This document shows positions 1 through 5,038 of a stretch of 5,603 nt of DNA, one piece after another. Each line of letters starts with the position of its first letter. Positions within the stretch are counted from its first letter, which is position 1. Origin of the DNA: Bacillota bacterium (GTDB taxonomy: Bacteria > Bacillota > UBA4882 > UBA8346). The notes beneath the pieces are model-generated. The model saw only the letters and a program-made list of their open reading frames with translations, did no database searches and had not been told where the DNA came from. The stretch is taken from positions 1-5,603 of the forward strand of contig JAEZKW010000158.1 in the NCBI GenBank assembly GCA_023415375.1. Direction: 5' to 3'. The translations under genes and the position numbers were made by a program.

Positions 1-185
1 TTGGGATGTATGTATCGTTCGAGTTATCGGCTGTGTTATTTCTGGGCGGTGTAGTACGTTTTGTCAGTGACCGAATCCGTCCCCAATCTACAACCACTGG
101 AACGATTGCAGCCTCGGGCTTCTTTGGTGGTGAAGGGATTACCGGAGTCTGCCTGGCGATTTTCAAAATGTTTATTAGAGGATAA
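1..185 (+). CDS. OPT-family oligopeptide transporter, C-terminal fragment (5' end outside window)
   Basis: An open frame enters from the left edge (first full codon at base 3) and ends at TAA 183-185, giving 60 visible residues. The fragment begins GMYVSFELSAVLFLGGVVRF, a hydrophobic membrane segment followed by a basic turn. A short Thr-rich linker (STTTGT) and a second hydrophobic segment with the pattern IAASGFFGGEGITGV follow, and the protein ends in a basic tail. A glycine-rich 'FLGG' helix followed by 'ASG..GGE...GV' is what I associate with the C-terminus of OPT superfamily peptide or metal-chelate transporters, which are proton-coupled importers of the cytoplasmic membrane. This is family recognition from memory on a short piece, so another polytopic permease remains possible. 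It lies 62 bp upstream of coaW on the same strand and could share its transcript. Confidence 0.6.
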   Translation, partial: GMYVSFELSAVLFLGGVVRFVSDRIRPQSTTTGTIAASGFFGGEGITGVCLAIFKMFIRG

Positions 186-247
186 AATAAGGAATTGTAA
201 CAGTAACGAACGAATACCCATTCATCATCGCGAAGGAGGCTCATCTG

Positions 248-1090
248 ATGGGCAAGATTATTGGGATCGATATTGGCGGTAGCACTACCAAAATCGTAGG
301 TTTCGATAAGGGCGCCATTTTTAGTCCTTTACTGGTTAAAGCAACCGACCCTATTGCTTCGGTTTATGGAGCCTTTGGAAAATTTCTAAACACCAATGGC
401 CTCGAATTAAGCGATATTGAGCGGATTATGGTGACTGGCGTCGGCTCATCATATATCACCGCTAAACTTTATGACATTCCTACCGGGATGGTCGATGAGT
501 TCCGGGCTATTGGAATGGGCGGCCTTTTTTTAAGCAATCTCTCCAATGCGTTAATCATTAGTATGGGAACAGGGACTGCACTGGTGAAGGCTGATCAGAA
601 GGGAGTCAGACACATTGGGGGTACCGGAGTCGGGGGTGGAACATTGTTGGGCTTATCCAACCGGATGCTCAATGTCCGCAATTTTAACGATCTCATAGAG
701 ACTGCTAACGGCGGAAATTTGGACCATATCGATTTAAGTATCGGCGACTTGTCTCATTGTGTGGTTGGCCTGCCTTCCGAATCAACCGCTTCCAATTTCG
801 GAAAACTGAGTGACCTGGCTTCGAATGCCGATATCGGACTCGGGATTATCAATTTGGTTTTTCAAACTATCGGTATGATCTCAGTATTTGCGGCCAGGAT
901 CGACCAAACCAAGGACATCATTCTGACCGGTAATTTAACCAATGTACCTCAATCTCATGAGATTTTCAGTGAACTCGGGAAACTGTTTGATGTTAACTTT
1001 ATAACTCCGGTTAATGCTGAATTTGCCACTGCCGCCGGCGCGGCCATCTCCTATGTACAAGGAATGCCTTTTTCGGAAATTAGGGTCTGA
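248..1090 (+). CDS. coaW: Type II pantothenate kinase (CoaW-like)
   Basis: This gene encodes 280 residues, a normal size for bacterial type II pantothenate kinases. The enzyme phosphorylates pantothenate with ATP in the cytoplasm, the first step of CoA synthesis. The sequence has the ASKHA (actin/sugar kinase) fold signatures: phosphate-1 motif GIDIGGSTTK at residues 6-15 (Asp8, Lys15), VTGVGSS at 62-68, VDEFRAIG at 82-89 with Glu84 in the place of the catalytic Glu of the Staphylococcus aureus enzyme, the ISMGTGTAL phosphate-2 loop at 104-112, and RHIGGTGVGGGTLLGLS at 121-137. Arg121 matches the conserved substrate Arg. ILTGNL (adenosine motif) and ATAAGAAISY close the C-terminal half. The start is fixed by AAGGAGG at 233-239, 8 nt before ATG. 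The gene follows the OPT fragment and faces the ABC operon. Related ASKHA proteins (BadF/BcrA ATPases) are less likely, given the Glu84/Arg121 pattern. Confidence 0.88.
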   Translation: MGKIIGIDIGGSTTKIVGFDKGAIFSPLLVKATDPIASVYGAFGKFLNTNGLELSDIERIMVTGVGSSYITAKLYDIPTGMVDEFRAIGMGGLFLSNLSNALIISMGTGTALVKADQKGVRHIGGTGVGGGTLLGLSNRMLNVRNFNDLIETANGGNLDHIDLSIGDLSHCVVGLPSESTASNFGKLSDLASNADIGLGIINLVFQTIGMISVFAARIDQTKDIILTGNLTNVPQSHEIFSELGKLFDVNFITPVNAEFATAAGAAISYVQGMPFSEIRV

Positions 1091-1097
1091 TGGCTAC

Positions 1098-1187
1098 CGG
1101 CTGTTAGCTGTTAGCTGTTAGCTGTTGGCTGTTGGCATTATCGAAAATTGCCAATAACTATAGCTGACAGCTAATAGCTATTAGCTG
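1098..1187 (+). repeat. Long imperfect inverted repeat made of 7-bp GCTGTTA-like units
   Basis: The left arm holds five consecutive 7-bp units at 1100-1134 (GCTGTTA three times, then GCTGTTG twice). The right side holds AGCTNNN units at 1162-1189, continuing in degenerate form to 1199. Bases 1098-1123 pair with 1162-1187 over 26 positions: 21 Watson-Crick, 4 G-U and one T-T mismatch at 1104/1181. An inner 6-bp stem, TTGGCA (1132-1137) with TGCCAA (1149-1154), closes an 11-nt loop. The G-U pairs favour the fold in + strand RNA (the coaW transcript), since in the opposite strand they become C-A mismatches. There is no U-tract directly after the stem. The element fills the 118-bp gap between convergent coaW and the last permease gene. 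It could be a dispersed REP/MITE-like repeat, an mRNA-stabilising hairpin or a transcription barrier. Confidence 0.85.
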
Positions 1188-1208
1188 ACGGCTGTAAGCA
1201 TATAGGCC

Positions 1209-1850
1209 TCAATGAGCCATACGGTGTTGTTGTTTACGAGCTAATACCGACAAGGTATAATTCATAGCGAAATAAATTACGGCAATAATGCCAAAAATGG
1301 TGAAAACTTGATATTTGGAACCGTATTGCCCCATTATAATCATACCTCTGCCGGTTAAGTCTTCAATACCGACCGCCCAAACAAAAGAAGTATCTTTGAC
1401 CACAGTAATGATTTGGGATACTAAAGGCGGAATCATATTTCGTAAAGCCTGAGGCAAAATGATATGGATCAAAGTAGCCGGATAACTAAAACCTTGCGAT
1501 CGTGCAGCCTCCCATTGACCTTTCCCGATAGAATTTAATCCGCCGCGAATAATTTCAGCAATTGCGACCGAAGTAAAAATCGTTATGGCCACAATCCCCG
1601 ATTGTATCGGCTTTAATGGGGTGAGAAAACGGATTGCAATAATAAAAAGCAGGTTGGGAATATTCCGGATGACCTCAATATAAAAACCAGCCAGCTTCCC
1701 GAATATTTTGTGTCTTGAAGCCCTGGTCACACCCAAAATAATACCGATAATAAAACTAAATAAGATACTGACTGAGGCAATTAAAACCGTTACCCATAAA
1801 CCTTGGGCTAAAAAAGTAAAATTTTCTATTTTAAAAAGTTCGGAGATCAC
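1209..1850 (-). CDS. Polar amino acid ABC transporter permease, second subunit (HisM/GlnP type)
   Basis: This encodes a 213-residue integral membrane subunit of the amino acid importer, with several hydrophobic segments (about residues 17-40, 54-75, 84-104, 139-160 and 180-203). The cytoplasmic EAA loop that docks on the ATPase is clear: KGQWEAARSQGFS at 110-122, followed by ILPQALRN at 131-138. Upstream is the family segment YIEVIRNIPNLLFI (57-70), where most relatives have 'RGTPLL' and this one has NIPNLL. The start is GTG at 1850-1848, which overlaps the TGA of the preceding permease gene (GTGA). A strong GGAGGTGA at 1855-1862, 7 nt upstream, supports this start and suggests independent initiation as well as coupling. 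It is the last gene of the operon. The two permeases differ clearly, so they probably form a heterodimeric channel. Confidence 0.92.
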   Translation of the reverse strand: MISELFKIENFTFLAQGLWVTVLIASVSILFSFIIGIILGVTRASRHKIFGKLAGFYIEVIRNIPNLLFIIAIRFLTPLKPIQSGIVAITIFTSVAIAEIIRGGLNSIGKGQWEAARSQGFSYPATLIHIILPQALRNMIPPLVSQIITVVKDTSFVWAVGIEDLTGRGMIIMGQYGSKYQVFTIFGIIAVIYFAMNYTLSVLARKQQHRMAH

Positions 1851-2518
1851 GCGCTCACCTCCGCTTTACGTTCCAAGTGCCGTGCGAATTGAGATAATGG
1901 AAGACACAGCAGCAGATAAAGTAATCCGGTCACCACATATGAAGGACCATAATATAGATTGTTCCCTGCCCAGGAATCAGCCCGGTACATCAAATCCCCG
2001 CCGGCAATCATTGCCAGCACCGAAGTGTTCCGAATTAGGTAAACCGCTTGATTGGTAAGTGGCGGAAAAACCACTTTTTTCGCTTGAGGCAGGATAATAT
2101 AACGTAATGACTCCCAATAAGTAAATCCCTGGGATAGAGCGGCTTCCCGTTGACCTTTGGGTACTGCCTGAATCCCCGAACGGATTACTTCAGCAATGTA
2201 AGCGCCATGATATACGCCGACCCCGATAATGCCTACTGCAATGACCGGTAAAGTAATTCCCAGGTAGGGCAGACCGTTATATAGAAAAAACACTTGAATA
2301 ACCAATGGAGTGTTTTGAATAAATTCAACATAGCAACGGGTAAACACCCAGGGAATCTTCCAATGGGATGCACCCAACATCCCAAAGAAGATCCCCAAAA
2401 TCAATGCCAATCCAAGGGCTGATGCGGAAACAACCGCCGTCGTTACAAATCCTTCAGTGAAAACGTGCCAATCTTTGAATAATGCTACCCATTTAAACCA
2501 GGCGAATGGACCTACCAT
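1847..2518 (-). CDS. Polar amino acid ABC transporter permease, first subunit (HisQ/GlnP type)
   Basis: This encodes a 223-residue membrane subunit. A Trp-rich N-terminus (residues 1-18) leads into hydrophobic segments at about 24-50, 59-80, 90-112, 150-172 and 193-212. The family motif EFIQNTPLVIQVFFLY is at 65-80 and the ATPase-contacting EAA loop KGQREAALSQGFTYWESL is at 121-138, followed by ILPQA at 142-146. These are hallmarks of the HisM/GlnP permease family that imports amino acids handed over by a binding protein. ATG at 2518-2516 begins one base after the TAA of the binding-protein gene. Only a weak GGAAA lies upstream, so translation is probably coupled to the upstream gene. The 3' end overlaps the next permease gene by 3 bases. 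Substrate choice is set mainly by the binding protein. Confidence 0.93.
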   Translation of the reverse strand: MVGPFAWFKWVALFKDWHVFTEGFVTTAVVSASALGLALILGIFFGMLGASHWKIPWVFTRCYVEFIQNTPLVIQVFFLYNGLPYLGITLPVIAVGIIGVGVYHGAYIAEVIRSGIQAVPKGQREAALSQGFTYWESLRYIILPQAKKVVFPPLTNQAVYLIRNTSVLAMIAGGDLMYRADSWAGNNLYYGPSYVVTGLLYLLLCLPLSQFARHLERKAEVSA

Positions 2519-2519
2519 G

Positions 2520-3311
2520 TTAGTTAAGTTTCCATTTCTTTATTAACTTATCAATCTGTCCAGTGGTTTTCATTTCATTAATCGTTTCATTGACCAATTG
2601 GGCTAAGCCCTCATTACCTTTTTTGGAAGCTACTCCATAGTTTTGCGGGCTAAAGCGCTCCGGTAGAATCATTGTAGATTTATCAAGGTATCCATTGAGA
2701 ATGGACCCATCAACTGAGAAGCAATCAACGCGACCCGAATCCAACGCCGCTTTGATTTCCGGGTAAGTTGCAAATTCTAAGAATTCAACTTTGATACCCA
2801 ATTTGTCGGCTTCAGCTTGAACCGCAGCTTTTGAGGTAGCGCTTTGAGCGACTCCGATTTTTTTACCGTTTAAGTCTTTAAGACTTTTAATTTTAGCTGC
2901 TTTTTTGACTAACAAACCCACGCCATCGGTGAAGTATGGATCAGAAAAATTATAACTTTTTTTGCGTTCATCGGTAATCGTAAAAGTTGCAATGACCAAA
3001 TCAACTTCTCCATTATCCAGTAACGGGCCACGGGTTTTAGCATTTACAGCCTGCAAATCAATTTTACTTCTATTGCCTAAAATTTTCTTGGCAATGGCCC
3101 GGGCAACATCGACTTCAAAACCGTCGATCTTATCGGTTTTCGGATCCCGGTAACCAAATTTTGGTACATCAATCTTGACTCCAACTTTTAATGCGCCGCG
3201 TTCTTTAATTGCTTTGATATCCGGACTATCCGCCGTAGCAGCGAGACAGGATACAGCAACCAGACTTGCAAGGAATACCAGCGAACTAAAGAAAATCACC
3301 AATTTTTTCAT
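2520..3311 (-). CDS. ABC transporter solute-binding protein, PEB1a-like, probable aspartate/glutamate binding
   Basis: This encodes 263 residues of the SBP_bac_3 family, the extracytoplasmic receptor of the importer. An export signal covers residues 1 to about 27 (MKKL, hydrophobic core, then ATA before Asp28). A Cys22 after AVS gives only a poor lipobox, so lipid anchoring is possible but not assured. Family landmarks are VGVKIDVPKFG (43-53), GFEVDVARAIAKK (64-76), VNAKTRGPLLDNG (89-101), ATFTITDERKKSYNFSDPYF (108-127) and FSVDGSILNGY (198-208). Lys46, Arg94, Thr109, Arg116 and Asp201 sit at the same relative spacing (constant offset 27) as Lys19, Arg67, Thr82, Arg89 and Asp174, which I recall as the aspartate ligands of mature Campylobacter jejuni PEB1a. 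Acidic amino acid binding is therefore inferred. The ATG at 3311 is chosen over an in-frame GTG at 3344 because of the AGGAGG at 3320-3325 and the proper signal peptide. Confidence 0.93.
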   Translation of the reverse strand: MKKLVIFFSSLVFLASLVAVSCLAATADSPDIKAIKERGALKVGVKIDVPKFGYRDPKTDKIDGFEVDVARAIAKKILGNRSKIDLQAVNAKTRGPLLDNGEVDLVIATFTITDERKKSYNFSDPYFTDGVGLLVKKAAKIKSLKDLNGKKIGVAQSATSKAAVQAEADKLGIKVEFLEFATYPEIKAALDSGRVDCFSVDGSILNGYLDKSTMILPERFSPQNYGVASKKGNEGLAQLVNETINEMKTTGQIDKLIKKWKLN

Positions 3312-3318
3312 AGGGTTT

Positions 3319-3327
3319 ACCTCCTGA
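3319..3327 (-). promoter_or_regulatory. Ribosome binding site deciding the binding-protein start
   Basis: On the minus strand this reads TCAGGAGGT, a near-perfect Shine-Dalgarno whose AGGAGG core ends 8 nt before ATG 3311-3309. It places the start of the binding protein at the Met that begins a standard signal peptide. An upstream in-frame GTG at 3344-3342, overlapping the ATPase stop (GTGA), would add 11 polar residues (MKYKLNQEVNP) in front of the signal sequence. Confidence 0.85.
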
Positions 3328-3340
3328 TTTAATTTATATT

Positions 3341-4066
3341 TCACCGTAAGATACGGCTTAAAAATTGACGGGTTCGTTCCTGCGTCGGGTTTTGAAAGAA
3401 ATGCTCCGGTGAACCATCTTCCAAGATTATCCCTTCATCCATGAAGATGACCCGATCAGCAACTTCACGGGCAAAGCCCATTTCATGGGTAACGACCACC
3501 ATGGTAATTCCATCATGGGCCAAACCAGTCATGACATCAAGGACTTCTTGAATCATCTCCGGATCAAGAGCTGAAGTAGGCTCATCAAATAACATAATTT
3601 TAGGATGCATATTTAAAGCTCTGGCAATAGCAACCCGTTGCTGCTGCCCACCGGAAAGTTGTGAAGGATAAGCGCCGGCTTTTCCCCCGAGGCCAACCCG
3701 TTCCAAGAAGGCCATACCTGTCTCTTCTGCCTCTTTGGGAGACTTTTTTTGAATTAAAATTGGAGCCAAGGTAAGGTTTTCTAAAACAGTTTTATGAGGA
3801 TAAAGATTAAATTGCTGAAAAACCATACCAACTGATTGTCGTACTTTTTGGATCTCAGCTTTATGAGCGGTAACCTCGACGCCATCAACAATGACCCGTC
3901 CGTGATTTGGCCTTTCCAACATGTTGATACAACGTATCAGAGTGCTTTTTCCCGAACCGCTGGGTCCAATTACCACCAATTTTTCGCCGGTCTTTACATG
4001 AAGATTAATATTCTTCAGTACATGAAGATGGCCAAAATGCTTTTCAACGTTTTCAATTGTAATCAT
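3341..4066 (-). CDS. Polar amino acid ABC transporter ATP-binding protein (GlnQ/PEB1C type)
   Basis: This encodes the 241-residue cytoplasmic ATPase that powers the importer, full length for the family. All nucleotide-binding motifs are intact: aromatic A-loop region near His10-Phe11, Walker A GPSGSGKST (34-42), Q-loop MVFQQFNLYPHKTVLEN (81-97), signature LSGGQQQR (137-144), Walker B IMLFDEP (157-163) with catalytic Glu162, D-loop SALD (165-168) and switch His194 in VVTHEMGFA. The Q-loop sequence FNLYPH and the C-terminus typify the polar amino acid uptake subgroup (GlnQ, HisP, PEB1C). The start is ATG 4066, with AAGGTG at 4074-4079, 7 nt upstream. It is first in the operon, and its TGA lies 29 bp before the binding-protein start. 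The ATPase-first order differs from the common layout in which the binding protein leads. Confidence 0.95.
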   Translation of the reverse strand: MITIENVEKHFGHLHVLKNINLHVKTGEKLVVIGPSGSGKSTLIRCINMLERPNHGRVIVDGVEVTAHKAEIQKVRQSVGMVFQQFNLYPHKTVLENLTLAPILIQKKSPKEAEETGMAFLERVGLGGKAGAYPSQLSGGQQQRVAIARALNMHPKIMLFDEPTSALDPEMIQEVLDVMTGLAHDGITMVVVTHEMGFAREVADRVIFMDEGIILEDGSPEHFFQNPTQERTRQFLSRILR

Positions 4067-4114
4067 ATCAATTCACCTTATTCTCTACTTCTCCCGACTG
4101 ATGATTCGGAAGGT

Positions 4115-4131
4115 TTGTGTAACATTCACAA
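4115..4131. promoter_or_regulatory. Possible operator: TTGTG-N7-CACAA inverted repeat
   Basis: TTGTG (4115-4119) and CACAA (4127-4131) form perfect 5-bp half sites around 7 nt, within the predicted leader of the ABC operon. The embedded TGTAACAT (4118-4125) recurs at 4178-4185 next to the candidate promoter. The spacing is one base short of a CRP-type site, and I do not recognise the regulator. Confidence 0.3.
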
Positions 4132-4154
4132 GCTACAGGCGTTAAAAATAATGA

Positions 4155-4183
4155 ATAACATTTTATTTCCCGAAACATGTAAC
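4155..4183 (-). promoter_or_regulatory. Candidate sigma-A promoter of the amino acid ABC operon
   Basis: Reading the minus strand, GTTACA (4183-4178) is followed after exactly 17 nt by TGTTAT (4160-4155). Each hexamer matches 4 of 6 consensus positions. Transcription would begin near 4148, giving a leader of about 80 nt before ATG 4066. The -35 overlaps an imperfect palindrome, which would suit repression. This is a prediction by eye in AT-rich DNA, where chance matches are common. Confidence 0.35.
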
Positions 4184-4194
4184 ATATACTTTAC
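4179..4194. promoter_or_regulatory. Possible operator: GTAA-N2-TATA-N2-TTAC palindrome over the -35
   Basis: The 16-bp sequence GTAACATATACTTTAC matches its own reverse complement at 12 of 16 positions and covers the -35 of the proposed ABC promoter. An adjacent ACATGT palindrome (4175-4180) lies beside it. A repressor site is a reasonable inference, but no known consensus is recognised. Confidence 0.3.
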
Positions 4195-4290
4195 GTTAAA
4201 AAAATAATTTTTCCTGCTAATCTTTAGTTATATTTTTTTTTTAACAAAAAAGAAAAACCACCCCTTGAGATGATTTAGGATTAAAAAGAC

Positions 4291-4317
4291 TTGTTTATCA
4301 ACACAATTTAGTATAAA
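4291..4317 (+). promoter_or_regulatory. Weak candidate promoter for the LOG-family gene
   Basis: TATAAA at 4312-4317 matches 5 of 6 positions of the -10 consensus. The only upstream partner is TTGTTT at 4291-4296, with a short 15-nt spacer. A start near 4324 would give a leader of about 75 nt that contains the hairpin at 4341-4363. The suboptimal -35 and spacing make this tentative. Confidence 0.3.
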
Positions 4318-4325
4318 CTCTCTAG

Positions 4326-4389
4326 AAAGGATTGCGTTGCCCGAACCCCTTTTGGGGTTTCGGAAAAACCTTTGTGAAAAAGTAAGGAG
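4326..4389 (+). ncRNA. Structured 5' leader of the LOG-family gene, possible cis-regulatory RNA
   Basis: A stable hairpin pairs 4341-4349 (CCGAACCCC) with 4354-4363, with one bulged T at 4360 and a TTTT loop. It is flanked by AAAGG (4326-4330) and CCTTT (4369-4373), which can close an outer 5-bp stem across an A5 internal loop. CCTT (4369-4372) can alternatively pair with AAGG of the ribosome binding site (4384-4387). GTAA at 4382-4385 can also pair with TTGC at 4337-4340 as a pseudoknot. The layout is that of a translational switch, but it matches no riboswitch class I can recall at the sequence level. Confidence 0.35.
4384..4389 (+). promoter_or_regulatory. Ribosome binding site pointing to a non-ATG start
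   Basis: AAGGAG at 4384-4389 is the best Shine-Dalgarno before the LOG-family gene. At 9 nt beyond it lies ATA (4399-4401), in frame with the conserved N-terminus, followed by ATT at 4402 and 4405. No ATG, GTG or TTG occurs in that frame before 4501. An out-of-frame ATG at 4392 lies only 2 nt from the SD and runs to a stop at 4431. Confidence 0.6.
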
Positions 4390-4398
4390 TGATGTGCC

Positions 4399-5004
4399 AT
4401 AATTATTTGTGTTTATTCATCTTCCAGTTGTAGTATTGATCCGGTATATTTCGAATCAGCCAGGGAACTGGGCAAACAGATCGCTTTAAGGGGTGATACC
4501 ATGCTATTTGGCGGAGGTCTTCTGGGCCTGATGGGGGCTACTGCCAAATCAGTCCATCAAAATAACGGCAAAGTAATTGGAGTGATCCCCAAGGCTTTGA
4601 ATTTACCGGGTGTTGTTTACGAAAATTGCGACCAGTTGATCGTAACTGATGGTCTACGGGAACGTAAGGCCGTCATGGATTCAAAATCTGATGCATTCAT
4701 TGCCTTACCAGGCGGATACGGCACTCTGGAAGAAATCCTGGAAATCATTACTCTTAAACAGTTAGGGTATCATAATAAACCGGTGGTCATTTTAAACACC
4801 AATGGATTTTACGGGCAACTCCTGACTCTATTCGAACAAATTATTGATCAACATTTTGCAAAACCGGATTGCAGGCAACTTTACCAAGTTGTAAAAGAGC
4901 CTTTAGAAGCTCTAACTTATATTGATCATTATCAACCTTTTGCTTTTCGGGAGAAATGGCTGACTGATGTTGATTTGCAGAGCAATTCCGTAAAAAACGC
5001 GTAG
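4399..5004 (+). CDS. LOG/TIGR00730 family nucleotide phosphoribohydrolase, apparent non-canonical start
   Basis: From ATA 4399 this frame gives 201 residues, the usual family size. LOG proteins are Rossmann-like enzymes that cleave (N6-modified) AMP-type nucleotides to free base and ribose 5-phosphate. Outside plants, the physiological role is often unknown. The expected N-terminal strand is present (IIICVYSSSS), then ELGKQIALRGDTMLFGGG, GLMG (43-46), VIGVIPKAL, RERKAVM (87-93, with the conserved Arg and Lys) and the hallmark PGGYGTLEE (104-112). The first 34 residues lie upstream of the first in-frame ATG (4501). That ATG has an SD-like AAGGGG at 4488-4493, but starting there would remove strand 1 and the SSS loop. 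Conservation therefore argues for initiation at ATA/ATT near 4399, with AAGGAG upstream. A recent mutation or sequencing error (ATG to ATA) is the main alternative. The TAG at 5002-5004 lies in a hairpin loop. Confidence 0.82.
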   Translation: MIICVYSSSSCSIDPVYFESARELGKQIALRGDTMLFGGGLLGLMGATAKSVHQNNGKVIGVIPKALNLPGVVYENCDQLIVTDGLRERKAVMDSKSDAFIALPGGYGTLEEILEIITLKQLGYHNKPVVILNTNGFYGQLLTLFEQIIDQHFAKPDCRQLYQVVKEPLEALTYIDHYQPFAFREKWLTDVDLQSNSVKNA

Positions 5005-5014
5005 CGTTTTTACG
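4989..5014. terminator. Hairpin at the convergent junction, possible bidirectional terminator
   Basis: CGTAAAAAACGC (4989-5000) pairs with GCGTTTTTACG (5004-5014) around a GTA loop with one bulged A. The LOG-gene stop codon lies at 5002-5004, in the loop and first stem base. The hairpin sits between convergent genes ending at 5004 and 5039. The U-rich run lies inside the stem instead of after it on either strand, so it is not a textbook intrinsic terminator. Confidence 0.4.
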
Positions 5015-5038
5015 AAGCCGTCCCAAAAGTAAAACCGA

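Larger units (their letters stand above)
4067..4398. other. Divergent intergenic regulatory region
   Basis: This 332-bp gap separates the leftward ABC operon from the rightward LOG-family gene. I find no convincing gene in it on either strand. It is AT-rich in the middle (long A and T runs at about 4197-4256). It holds a plausible leftward promoter at 4155-4183, two small palindromes (4115-4131 and 4179-4194), a TGTAACAT direct repeat (4118-4125 and 4178-4185), a weaker rightward promoter around 4291-4317 and a structured leader at 4326-4389. Confidence 0.7.

Noticed and set aside
61..282. An open frame on the + strand spanning the OPT end and the coaW start
   Set aside because: It overlaps two better-supported frames, has no family features and lacks a suitable ribosome binding site.
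1708..2058. A 116-codon + strand frame across the permease junction
   Set aside because: It is antisense to two clearly conserved permease genes and shows no protein-like composition.
4115..4131. A CRP-type site (TGTGA-N6-TCACA)
   Set aside because: The half sites are separated by one base fewer than in CRP sites, and the left half reads TGTGT. A close relative of CRP cannot be ruled out but is not supported.
3836..4207. A 123-codon + strand frame opposite the ATPase start and promoter region
   Set aside because: Most of it is the antisense of the conserved Walker A and Q-loop coding region, it has no convincing SD, and the product resembles no family.
4341..4363. The GC-rich hairpin as an intrinsic terminator
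   Set aside because: It is followed by AAAAACCTTT on the + strand and GCAACGCAAT on the - strand, so neither strand has a U-tract. It lies between divergent genes, where a terminator is not expected.
4326..4389. A known preQ1-I riboswitch, suggested by the A-rich strand running into TAAGGAG
   Set aside because: The conserved loop sequence and the ligand-pairing C context of preQ1-I are absent, and a large hairpin is inserted. Only the general layout is similar.
4501..5004. Starting the LOG-family protein at ATG 4501
   Set aside because: It would remove the conserved first strand and SSS loop of the fold, which are intact in the upstream codons. The SD-like AAGGGG upstream can be explained by the coding sequence itself (LRGD). 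It remains possible as a secondary start.
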